Shown piece by piece: positions 8,864-15,601 of a DNA stretch of 22,613 nucleotides. The stretch comes from JBBKXP01 sp038251315. GTDB taxonomy: Bacteria > Pseudomonadota > Alphaproteobacteria > Rhodobacterales > Rhodobacteraceae. A program made the translations under genes and the position numbers. Under the pieces are notes generated by a model, which saw only the letters and a program-made list of their open reading frames with translations, was not told where the DNA came from and did not search any database. The stretch's first letter is position 1; the number at the start of each line of letters is the position of its first letter. The stretch is from positions 1 through 22,613 of the forward strand of contig JBBSBK010000056.1 of NCBI GenBank assembly GCA_038251315.1, written 5' to 3'.

Positions 8864-9334
8864 TCACGCCCGGTCAAACAACACCCCCAGCCGGTCGGCC
8901 CAGGCCGCATTGCCTGAAAACTCCGCGATATGGTCGGTCTGTCGCGCCGTCAGCCGCAAGCGCAATGCATCCGGCGGTACAACATTACCCAGCCGGTCGG
9001 GCCATTCGATCAGGCAGATCGCGGTGGCGAACGCCGCGTCGAGCCCCAGTTCGATAACGCCGTCAGGGCCAGTCAGGCGATAAAGGTCGCAATGCCAGAT
9101 CGGCACCGGCCCATCGTCGTAAATCTGCACGAGTGTAAAGGTGGGCGACGGCACCTCTTCTTCGGGTCCTAGCAGGGCGCGGATCAAGCCGCGCGCGAAA
9201 CAGGTTTTGCCTGCCCCGATGTCGCCTGACAACAAGATCGTGTCGCCCGTACCCAGCAGCGGCGCGATCCGCGCCGCAAGCGCGATGGTCGCTGCGGCAT
9301 CGGTCAGAACCAGTTGGGGCAGGGTATCCGGCAT
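8864..9334 (-). CDS. tsaE: tRNA t6A biosynthesis ATPase TsaE
   Basis: TsaE is the small P-loop ATPase that works with TsaB and TsaD to install threonylcarbamoyl on A37 of tRNAs reading ANN codons. The 156-residue protein shows the full set of family motifs: Walker A SGDIGAGKT (36-44), PSPTF in the switch region (62-66), HCDLYRL (81-87) and IEWPDRLG (109-116). Its ATG is 40 bases downstream of the PAS-protein stop and its own stop is one base from amgK, so the genes are probably co-transcribed. Its partner TsaD is encoded elsewhere in this window. Confidence 0.96.
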   Translation of the reverse strand: MPDTLPQLVLTDAAATIALAARIAPLLGTGDTILLSGDIGAGKTCFARGLIRALLGPEEEVPSPTFTLVQIYDDGPVPIWHCDLYRLTGPDGVIELGLDAAFATAICLIEWPDRLGNVVPPDALRLRLTARQTDHIAEFSGNAAWADRLGVLFDRA

Positions 9335-9374
9335 GCCCGCAGACTATGGGCTGGCGCATTCACCGCAAGCGCAA

Positions 9375-10976
9375 TCAGGCCGTGACCTGCCGCAATCCGT
9401 TCACCGGTTTGACGGGCAGAGCGTTTTGTCCGACATCGGGGGCAATGCGGAATCCGGCCAGTGTCGCGCCACCGTGCAGTGGAGCAAACCGGCAGACAAG
9501 ACGGCGGCCATCATCCAGATGCACCGGTTCCTCCCACGCCGTCCGTTCGCCCTGACCGCCGACGAAATTGCGCACGTCGCCCCAGATCGGCGTCGGGGTG
9601 CAGCGGCCCTGCCAGACCCGGACCTGATCAATGATTCCGACATCGGCCAGCCGCGCCTCGGGGCGGGTGCCCCACAGGCGGGCATAGGCGGCGTTGGTCA
9701 AGGTCAGGGTGCCCGAGGCCGAAAACACCGCCAGCGCCTCGTCCATCGCATCCAGAACCGCGCGACTCGTGTCGATTTCCGACCGGAAACGGCGGGTCAG
9801 CAGCACCTCGGCGCTGATATCCTCGAACAGGAATGCGACCGCGCCATCGGGATGGGGCCGCCCCGTCACGCGATAGGTCTGGCCATTGGGCAGGTCCCAT
9901 TTTTCGCAATAGGTGCCATCCTTGGCCGCCGATTCCAGCGTCGCAAACTCCTCGCGCCAGGACACGTAATTCTTCGGCTCTGGCAGCATCCGCGCCTCGC
10001 GCAGCTTATCCAGCACCATGTTGATCTGCGGCCGCCCGCTCAGGAACTCAAAGGGCAGGCCGGTCAGCGCGGTCAGCGCCGGGTTGAAGATCAGCAACTG
10101 CCGCTTGCGATCAAAAATCGCCAGACCGATGGACAATTGCGCAAAGGTCTTGCCCAGCGTCTGCACAAAACTGCGCTGGGCCTTTTCGGCCCGCACCACC
10201 GCGTTGGCGTCGATCCCGAAATGGGTCAGCGTCGCGTCCCGCTGGATCGTCGTCACCTCGAACCACAGCGGTTCTTCCAGCCGGTCGATCAGGACGGGGG
10301 TCCGGCGCACAAGCGGGCGCAGGTTTCTGCCCGGCCTGTCCAGATCGCGGAACAGGTTGACAGGCGGCCAGACCGGCGTGGTATCGGGCGGCAGGTTTTC
10401 TGACCTTGCGACCAGATCCAGATAGGCCCGGTTCGCCCAGATGACCCCCCCTTCCAGATCTTCCTGCCAGATCAGTTGCGGGGCCTGTTCGGCGAGGGTG
10501 CGCAAGGTTGCGAGCTCTTCTTCGATCGCGGCCATCGTCACGCTTTGGCCGGGGCTGGCTTGCCCGGCGGTCACGTCGTCATGAAAGGTAATCCGCGCCA
10601 ACCCGTCCCAGAGTTCGGCATCGAGCCAGACGCTCGGATCGTCGGGCGATGCGATCCGTCGCTTGCCGTCAACGGCCAGCCCGGCCAGGCCCTGCCGCAA
10701 ATGCGGAAAGCGCGACCCGAAAACAGCCAGAAACATGTCCCAATCCGTCTGATAGCGGTCGCGCTGGCGCAACATGGCGCGGGCCGCCGGGGTGGCGTCG
10801 ATCAGATCGGTGTCGTCGAAAAGGAAAGCGATCGACACTTCGGCCTCGCGCATCAGAGCGCGCGCCGATGTACGTCGCCCGGTGCCGTATCGCAGGACCA
10901 GTGCGACAATCGCCCCAGCCCCGACCATGGCAATGACGGTGACGAAAATCAGATGGAACGCTTCAATCGGTGGCAT
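9375..10976 (-). CDS. membrane-anchored multi-PAS protein without a kinase domain, DivL-like
   Basis: A 533-residue protein with one N-terminal membrane helix (about residues 8-30) and a cytoplasmic remainder that reads as successive PAS folds at roughly 45-135, 160-265, 270-390 and 405-510. A short helix near 148-165 (IEEELATLRTLAEQAP) links the first two. LSIGLAIFDRKRQLLIFNPAL (from about 281) and MDEALAVFSASGTLTLTNAAY (from about 411) are typical PAS starts. It stops shortly after the last PAS, with no H-box and no N/G-box ATPase. Rhodobacter capsulatus has a PAS protein named DivL that acts on the CckA-ChpT-CtrA pathway and gene transfer agent production. The architecture, the position beside regB and the CtrA box upstream favour the same identity here, but this is inference. 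The ATG has only a weak GGGA ribosome site. Confidence 0.7.
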   Translation of the reverse strand: MPPIEAFHLIFVTVIAMVGAGAIVALVLRYGTGRRTSARALMREAEVSIAFLFDDTDLIDATPAARAMLRQRDRYQTDWDMFLAVFGSRFPHLRQGLAGLAVDGKRRIASPDDPSVWLDAELWDGLARITFHDDVTAGQASPGQSVTMAAIEEELATLRTLAEQAPQLIWQEDLEGGVIWANRAYLDLVARSENLPPDTTPVWPPVNLFRDLDRPGRNLRPLVRRTPVLIDRLEEPLWFEVTTIQRDATLTHFGIDANAVVRAEKAQRSFVQTLGKTFAQLSIGLAIFDRKRQLLIFNPALTALTGLPFEFLSGRPQINMVLDKLREARMLPEPKNYVSWREEFATLESAAKDGTYCEKWDLPNGQTYRVTGRPHPDGAVAFLFEDISAEVLLTRRFRSEIDTSRAVLDAMDEALAVFSASGTLTLTNAAYARLWGTRPEARLADVGIIDQVRVWQGRCTPTPIWGDVRNFVGGQGERTAWEEPVHLDDGRRLVCRFAPLHGGATLAGFRIAPDVGQNALPVKPVNGLRQVTA

Positions 10977-10995
10977 GGCGGCGAATCCCGGAAGT

Positions 10996-11015
10996 CGGAC
11001 ATGCCCGAAAGTCCG
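10996..11015. other. small inverted repeat in the leader of the PAS gene
   Basis: A 5-bp perfect stem, CGGAC (10996-11000) and GTCCG (11011-11015), encloses a 10-base loop. It lies between the CtrA box and the PAS-gene ATG, and also 46 bases beyond the regB stop. It has no T-run, so it is a poor terminator. It could be a leader hairpin or chance. Confidence 0.25.
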
Positions 11016-11024
11016 CCACTTTGG

Positions 11025-11039
11025 TTAACTGAAGGTTAA
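11025..11039 (-). promoter_or_regulatory. CtrA-type binding site, TTAA-N7-TTAA(C)
   Basis: On the minus strand TTAACCTTCAGTTAAC is a perfect full CtrA consensus (TTAA-N7-TTAAC), in the same orientation as the downstream PAS gene and about 48 bases upstream of its ATG. It lies in the 84-base gap between the regB stop and that ATG. A GANTC site (GAATC, 10983-10987), the CcrM methylation target, sits 6 bases before the ATG. The position suits a CtrA-regulated promoter for the PAS gene and the genes behind it. Binding is inferred from sequence. Confidence 0.65.
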
Positions 11040-11060
11040 GAAGGACACCAAAACCGCAGT

Positions 11061-12446
11061 TCAGCCAGTAATGCGACGGTTTTCACCCAGTCCGGTCTGC
11101 GTATCGACCGGCCCCGATTCGATCCTGTCACGCGGCCAGACAACTGTGACGATGGCACCATTGGCAAAGCCGTCGCGCTCCGCACCATCCGCATTGGCGA
11201 ACGCAATGTCGGCCCCGGTCCGCTCGAGCAGAGTCTTGGCAATGAACAGGCCCAGTCCCATCCCGTCATAGCCCGGCCGGTTCAGCAGGGTTTCGGCGAC
11301 GCGCCGCCGCCGCACGAACGGATCGCCGATCCGCCCGATCACCGAAGGCGGAAACCCAGTCCCGTCGTCGGCGATCCGCAGCGTCACCGTCGCATCGGTC
11401 CAGCCGATCTGCACGACGACCCGCGCCGCGGCAAAATCCACGGCGTTCTGGATCAGGTTGCGCAGCCCGTGGATGATTTCGGGTTGGCGCGTGATGTTGG
11501 GTTGGCGGGCTATATCGACGACATCGGGGGCGACGATCAGGCGCACGTCCTTGCCGCGGTGCAGGTGCGGTTCGGCGGCCTCGCGCACCACCGCCTCGAG
11601 CGGGGCCTGACGCATGTGCAGGTCTTCCTTGCCGATCCGGCCCATGTTGCGCAGGATATCGCGGCAACGGTCGGTCTGTTCACGGATCAGATCGACATCG
11701 GCGGCAAGGTCGGGACGGTCGCGCAACTCGTCCAGCAACTCACCGCTGACCAGCTTGATCGTTGCCAGCGGTGTGCCCAGCTCGTGCGCCGTCGCCGCGA
11801 CCACGCCGCCCAGATCGGTCAGCTTCTGTTCGCGGGCCAGCGCCATCTGGGTCGCCGCCAAAGCCTCGGTCATCCGGTGGATTTCTGTCGTGATCATCCG
11901 CGCGTAAAGCCCCAGAAACCCGACACCGACCAGCACCGCCACCCAGAACCCGAACAGGAACAGTCCGGGCAAGCCCAGTACCGTTCCGTCGCTGGTCATC
12001 AGTGGCACATAGACCAGGCCCAGACAGGTCGTCACCCCGATCGCGACGAGCCCAAGCAACAGCGTGCTGCCCAGGTGCAGAACCGTCGCAGCGATGGTCA
12101 CGGGCGCGAGGATCAGGATCGCGAAAGGGTTGTTCAGCCCGCCGCTGAGGAACAACAGAATCCCAAGCTGCAACAGGTCGAACAACAGCATCAGTGTCGC
12201 TTCGCGTTCGTTCAGCCGCCGGGTCGACGGAAACAGGAACGCCGCCGTGATATTGGCAAGGGCCGAAGTGGCGATAGCCGCCCCGGCCAGACCCAGCGGA
12301 ATCGTCAGGTCATAAACCACAACGGCAACGCCAACTGCCACGATCTGCCCGACGATGGCGATCCAGCGCAGCGTTACAAAGGTGCGCAAGCGAACCCAGT
12401 TGCTGTAACGCTGGTCCTGAAACAGGGCGATGTCGGAAACAGCCAT
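11061..12446 (-). CDS. regB: redox-sensing membrane histidine kinase RegB (PrrB)
   Basis: RegB senses quinone-pool redox state and phosphorylates RegA to control photosynthesis, respiration and fixation genes. The 461-residue protein has six apparent membrane helices in residues 28-182. The quinone-binding heptapeptide GGLNNPF is at 102-108. The H-box ATAHELGTPLATIK contains the phospho-acceptor His221, and the redox-active cysteine of the family is Cys261 in EQTDRCRDIL. The ATPase follows with LRNLIQNAVDFA (N box), IADDGTGFP (G1) and GMGLGLFIAK (G2). All functional residues are in place, so it should be active. It is transcribed divergently from senC across a 90-base gap. Confidence 0.96.
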   Translation of the reverse strand: MAVSDIALFQDQRYSNWVRLRTFVTLRWIAIVGQIVAVGVAVVVYDLTIPLGLAGAAIATSALANITAAFLFPSTRRLNEREATLMLLFDLLQLGILLFLSGGLNNPFAILILAPVTIAATVLHLGSTLLLGLVAIGVTTCLGLVYVPLMTSDGTVLGLPGLFLFGFWVAVLVGVGFLGLYARMITTEIHRMTEALAATQMALAREQKLTDLGGVVAATAHELGTPLATIKLVSGELLDELRDRPDLAADVDLIREQTDRCRDILRNMGRIGKEDLHMRQAPLEAVVREAAEPHLHRGKDVRLIVAPDVVDIARQPNITRQPEIIHGLRNLIQNAVDFAAARVVVQIGWTDATVTLRIADDGTGFPPSVIGRIGDPFVRRRRVAETLLNRPGYDGMGLGLFIAKTLLERTGADIAFANADGAERDGFANGAIVTVVWPRDRIESGPVDTQTGLGENRRITG

Positions 12447-12536
12447 ACCGTCGCCTACCGCAAGTGTGACAAGCTGGCCACTTGTTAAATCGTCGCGCAG
12501 GGTCGATCAACCGATCAGCAAAATCAGAGGCCCGCC
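12447..12536. promoter_or_regulatory. divergent regB / senC promoter region with imperfect inverted repeat
   Basis: This 90-base gap must hold the promoters for both regB and senC-regA. It contains ACAAG (12469-12473) and CTTGT (12481-12485) flanking the palindrome TGGCCA (12475-12480), an imperfect operator-like element. GTCGC occurs at 12450-12454 and 12492-12496 and resembles half of a RegA-type GNCGC site. Autoregulation by RegA is known in relatives. The sequence shows only the repeats; the regulator is a guess. Confidence 0.4.
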
Positions 12537-13157
12537 ATGTCGTCCCGCCCCATTGCCCTTGCCGCAACCGCCGCCGTTGCCACCCTGATCGTCGGGTCGT
12601 TCGTCGCGGTGCAGATCTGGCGCCCCGCCAATGCGTTCGCGGCTTGCGCCGGCTCGCAGGCCGCCGGCGGGGCCATCGGCGGGCCGTTTACGCTGGTTGA
12701 TCAGACCGGGGCAACGGTTACCGATACCGACGTGCTGACCGAACCAAGCCTGATCTATTTCGGCTATACCTTCTGCCCCGATGTCTGCCCGATCGACACG
12801 GCCCGCAACGCCGACGCAGTTGCCCTTTTGTCCGAACAGGGGATCAGCGCGACGCCGGTCTTTATCACTGTCGATCCGGCGCGTGACACGCCCGAAGTTC
12901 TTGCCGACTATACCGCCAATTTCGGTGTCGGCATGATCGGCCTGACCGGGACCGACGATCAGATCGCGGGGGCCGCACGCGCCTACAAGACCTTCTATCA
13001 GAAAGAGCCCGACGGCGACCCCGATTACTATTTGGTCGACCACATGGCGTTCACCTACATCTGGATGCCCGGCCACGGCGTCGTCGATTTCGTCCGGCGC
13101 GAGGCGGCGGCCCAGGACATCGCCACCCGCGTCGCCTGTTTTGCCGCCGCAGCGTGA
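12537..13157 (+). CDS. senC: SCO1/SenC/PrrC copper chaperone
   Basis: SenC (PrrC) is a membrane-anchored periplasmic thioredoxin-fold protein that delivers copper to the CuA/CuB centres of cytochrome oxidase. In Rhodobacter it also influences signalling through RegB. The 206-residue protein has an N-terminal membrane helix (about 7-28) and the copper motif CPDVCP with Cys80 and Cys84. The third ligand, His169, is in LVDHMAFTYI. FITVDPARDTPEVL is the typical SCO strand-helix. It precedes regA by 73 bases on the same strand, the usual senC-regA arrangement. The ribosome site (AGAGG) is weak. Confidence 0.95.
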   Translation: MSSRPIALAATAAVATLIVGSFVAVQIWRPANAFAACAGSQAAGGAIGGPFTLVDQTGATVTDTDVLTEPSLIYFGYTFCPDVCPIDTARNADAVALLSEQGISATPVFITVDPARDTPEVLADYTANFGVGMIGLTGTDDQIAGAARAYKTFYQKEPDGDPDYYLVDHMAFTYIWMPGHGVVDFVRREAAAQDIATRVACFAAAA

Positions 13158-13158
13158 T

Positions 13159-13191
13159 CGACCCCGCCTGATTGACCCGGCGGGGGGGTCG
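13159..13191 (+). terminator. GC-rich hairpin between senC and regA
   Basis: CGACCCCGCC (13159-13168) can pair with the GGCGGGGGGGTCG segment (13179-13191) with a bulge of three G residues and a loop of about 10 bases. It starts one base after the senC stop. There is no T-run, so it is more likely an attenuating or mRNA-stabilising hairpin between the two genes than a full terminator. Confidence 0.35.
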
Positions 13192-13230
13192 GCCTACCTC
13201 TGCCCAGACTGAATTGCAGGGGCATGGAAG

Positions 13231-13797
13231 ATGCAAACCGATACGATGACCACCAGCACGATGACCTTGGGTGATGATCCCACTCTGCTGCTGGTCGACG
13301 ATGACGAAGCGTTTCTGAAACGGCTGGAAAGGGCGATGGAAAAACGCGGCTTTGCCGTCCTCACCGCCGGTTCAGTCGCCGAAGGCAAGGCCAGCGCCAG
13401 CGCCCGGCCGCCCGCCTACGCAGTGGTCGATCTACGGCTTGAGGATGGCAACGGGCTGGACGTGGTCGAAGTGCTGCGCAGCCACCGCCCCGATTGCAAG
13501 ATCGTCGTGCTGACCGGCTACGGGGCAATTGCCACGGCCGTCGCTGCGGTCAAGATCGGCGCGACCGATTATCTCTCCAAACCCGCCGACGCCAACGACA
13601 TCGTCAGCGCCCTGCTGTCCACGGGCGGCGACTTGCCCCCGCCCCCCGAAAACCCGATGAGCGCCGACCGTGTCCGCTGGGAACACATCCAGCGGATTTA
13701 CGAACTCTGCGACCGCAACGTCAGCGAAACCGCCCGGCGGCTATCGATGCACCGGCGCACGCTGCAGCGGATACTGGCCAAGCGCAGCCCCAGGTAG
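13231..13797 (+). CDS. regA: global redox response regulator RegA (PrrA/ActR)
   Basis: RegA is the DNA-binding response regulator partnered with RegB. The 188-residue protein has the acidic pocket DDD at 23-25, phospho-acceptor Asp67 in VVDLRLEDGNGLDVV, Thr95 in VLTGYGAIATAVAA, and Lys117 in LSKPADANDI. A proline linker PPPPENP follows, then a Fis-type helix-turn-helix VSETARRLSMHRRTLQRIL ending KRSPR, as is characteristic of RegA. The start at 13231 gives a length close to the roughly 184 residues of relatives and has AGGGG 8 bases upstream; in-frame ATGs at 13246 and 13261 are alternatives. No terminator is visible after the stop. Confidence 0.96.
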   Translation: MQTDTMTTSTMTLGDDPTLLLVDDDEAFLKRLERAMEKRGFAVLTAGSVAEGKASASARPPAYAVVDLRLEDGNGLDVVEVLRSHRPDCKIVVLTGYGAIATAVAAVKIGATDYLSKPADANDIVSALLSTGGDLPPPPENPMSADRVRWEHIQRIYELCDRNVSETARRLSMHRRTLQRILAKRSPR

Positions 13798-13841
13798 GGC
13801 GGGGTCAGATGGTTTGCGCTGATCGTGCTGCCAACTGCTAA

Positions 13842-13982
13842 CAGGCGGTCAACCAGGATGTCGGCTTTCTGGCGGGTCGTGTGGTATTCATTGCGTGGAC
13901 ACAACGAGGTAATGCCTGTCGCATCATCAGCATGAGGAAGGCAAATGAGCGGGAAAGAGCGCGATACGAACATCGACTGTGA
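13842..13982 (+). pseudogene. brnT: 5'-truncated brnT toxin gene remnant
   Basis: In the frame ending at the TGA at 13980-13982, about 46 codons encode the C-terminal half of a BrnT-type ribonuclease toxin. FLAGRVVFIAWTQRG is followed by RIISMRKANERERARYE, matching the family's terminal strand and the RIISARKA-type motif. BrnT proteins are usually about 90 residues. Here the frame is closed by a TAA at 13839-13841 and regA ends at 13797, so the first half is gone and no start codon serves the rest. The remnant overlaps the brnA start by 38 bases, the arrangement expected of an original brnT-brnA pair. Identification is by eye from conserved motifs. Confidence 0.75.
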
Positions 13983-14187
13983 CGATGACATCCCCGACCT
14001 GTCGACCCCCTACTGGGTCGAAACGTTCTTTAAGGTCGATGTTCAGCGCGGGTGCCCCAAGGCCGAAGTGACCAAGGTGTCGACGACCATCCGGCTCGAC
14101 CCCGATGTGCTGGCGCGCTTCAAGACTGACGGCCCCGGCTTGCAGAGCCGGATTAACGACGCCCTGCGCCGCGCTGCAGGGCTGTGA
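13945..14187 (+). CDS. brnA: orphan BrnA-family antitoxin
   Basis: An 80-residue acidic-to-basic protein whose C-terminal half, VSTTIRLDPDVLARFKTDGPGLQSRINDALRRA, is the BrnA antitoxin signature with a ribbon-helix-helix DNA-binding fold. PYWVETFFKVDVQRG in the first half also fits the family. BrnA normally neutralises the BrnT ribonuclease and represses the brnTA promoter. The ATG has GAGGAAGG just upstream. The toxin gene before it is a truncated remnant, so this is an antitoxin without its toxin. Its native promoter was probably lost with the 5' half of brnT, and expression may depend on read-through from regA. Confidence 0.85.
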   Translation: MSGKERDTNIDCDDDIPDLSTPYWVETFFKVDVQRGCPKAEVTKVSTTIRLDPDVLARFKTDGPGLQSRINDALRRAAGL

Positions 14188-14247
14188 CCTGGAAACGATC
14201 CATTTCCGTCAACGCAACAACGCGGTCGAGCGGGCTCAGAGGATCGG

Positions 14248-14934
14248 TCAGGTCAGCCAGGTGCGGTAGTCACTGACCAGCAGGTGCATCGGCGCCACGT
14301 CCTCCTCCACGGTCGCAAAACGGCCGATGGGTTCGCGGAATATGTTGTCGGTTTCATCGTCGTTCACCGTGCTGACCTCGCCGATCAGCACATCACCGCC
14401 GTCGCCCCAGAATGCGTGCCAGTCGCCCGGCATCAGGGTGACGCTTTCGCCGGGAGCTAGGCGCAGCTTGTCGCCGGGGCCATAGTCGCGGCGGATCCCG
14501 TCGCACCAGACCGTGCCGCCCTTGTCGGGCGCGAAGTGCCCCCGATCGTCGGACCCGTAAAGTTCGACCACCAGCGTCGCGCCCCCCCGGTTGATGATAT
14601 CTTCTGCCTTGATGACATGGGTATGCATCGGGGAGAGTTGATCCTGTTTCGATATCAGCAGCTTTTCTGCATAGCACATGCCGCCGCCGCGTTGAAGGTC
14701 GGCCAGCCGACCGTTGCGCAGGGTGAACAGGAACAGGCCCATGGCATCGTAACGCCCCGCCCCGTAATCGGTGATATCCCAGCCACAGCGGGCGGTGATG
14801 ACGTGCTGCGCCGTGTCGCGGTTCGCCCGGAACTGGTCCGGCGTCCAGAACGCAAAAGGCGGCAGGATAAAGCCGTAGTCGAGGATCATCGCGTCGGCTT
14901 CGGCCATGATCTGATTGATGCGGGATCGCTTCAT
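14248..14934 (-). CDS. D-lyxose ketol-isomerase-like cupin
   Basis: The 228-residue length and the layout match D-lyxose isomerases, metal-dependent cupins that interconvert D-lyxose and D-xylulose. The expected metal ligands are visible: His104 and His106 in SPMHTHVIKAEDI, Glu111, and His173 in LMPGDWHAFWG. ILPPFAFW and CGWDITDYGAG in the first quarter are also typical. The true sugar substrate in this organism cannot be read from sequence. No sugar kinase, transporter or regulator gene is adjacent, so the gene looks isolated in a patch of accessory DNA. The ribosome site is weak. The ATG used gives the family's usual length. Confidence 0.85.
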   Translation of the reverse strand: MKRSRINQIMAEADAMILDYGFILPPFAFWTPDQFRANRDTAQHVITARCGWDITDYGAGRYDAMGLFLFTLRNGRLADLQRGGGMCYAEKLLISKQDQLSPMHTHVIKAEDIINRGGATLVVELYGSDDRGHFAPDKGGTVWCDGIRRDYGPGDKLRLAPGESVTLMPGDWHAFWGDGGDVLIGEVSTVNDDETDNIFREPIGRFATVEEDVAPMHLLVSDYRTWLT

Positions 14935-15097
14935 GCTGTGTCCGTCAGGTTGCGGCCCCGGCGAGGTGCCTTGGTTTTCGACTAGATTGCCGGATCGCGC
15001 CGTGAATGTCGTGCCCTATTTGTGTCATCGGCGGCTGCTGCACCGCCCGGATTCGCGCAGCCACCACCGAGGGTAAAACCGGCGGCACTTATAAACA
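14935..15097. other. 163-base intergenic region upstream of the isomerase gene
   Basis: This gap separates the isomerase start from the end of the peptidase fragment on the same strand. It should hold the isomerase promoter, but I see no convincing -35/-10 pair, operator or hairpin. Confidence 0.4.
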
Positions 15098-15601
15098 TCA
15101 CCCGCCACCATCCATGTGGCGATGAGTGCCGTCAGGCGCGGCGGCCGGTGCCAGAACGCTCTGGGCGATATCGAACAAAAGGCGTGGCAACCCATCGAAG
15201 GCAGAACCCACATGCAACCGTTCAAGTGGCGTGTGATAGTCGCGTCCCCAAGGGCCGACATTGACCACCGGCATCAAGCCCAGTGCGCCGTCTTGTGGCC
15301 AGGCGATGCTGTTCTTCCAGACCGGCGTATTGCGGCCAACGACATCCAAGGATGCCTCACCCGCCTCACCAAAGAAACTCATGTCGGAAATGCCGGCGAA
15401 GTATTCCGTGCAAACGACGCGGACGCCGTATCGGCTGTCTGATGCCGCCGCAATTGCGCGAACCGTCGCCTCCAGATGACGCGCTTTCGCGGACCCGGAG
15501 AGTTGCGTCGAAAGATAGGGGATCGACCCGAAACCGGTCACAATCGCCGGTCCCGCCAGCCCGCTTTCCTGCCAAACCCCGCGGTCATCCTGCGGCATTG
15601 C
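15098..15601 (-). pseudogene. C-terminal fragment of a RocB-like M20 family peptidase
   Basis: About 167 codons on the minus strand encode only the last third of an M20-type zinc peptidase/deacylase of the RocB (arginine utilisation) kind, whose members run to about 550 residues. YFAGISDMSFFG and the closing VNVGPWGRDYHTPLER, with FDGLPRLLFDI after it, are the characteristic C-terminal elements, including the late catalytic-domain His. The metal-binding N-terminal portion is absent. The frame is closed by a TGA (15602-15604) two codons upstream of the first ATG, and no continuation was recognised in the other frames. A short ORF of 166 residues is therefore open but most likely non-functional. 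Confidence 0.7.
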
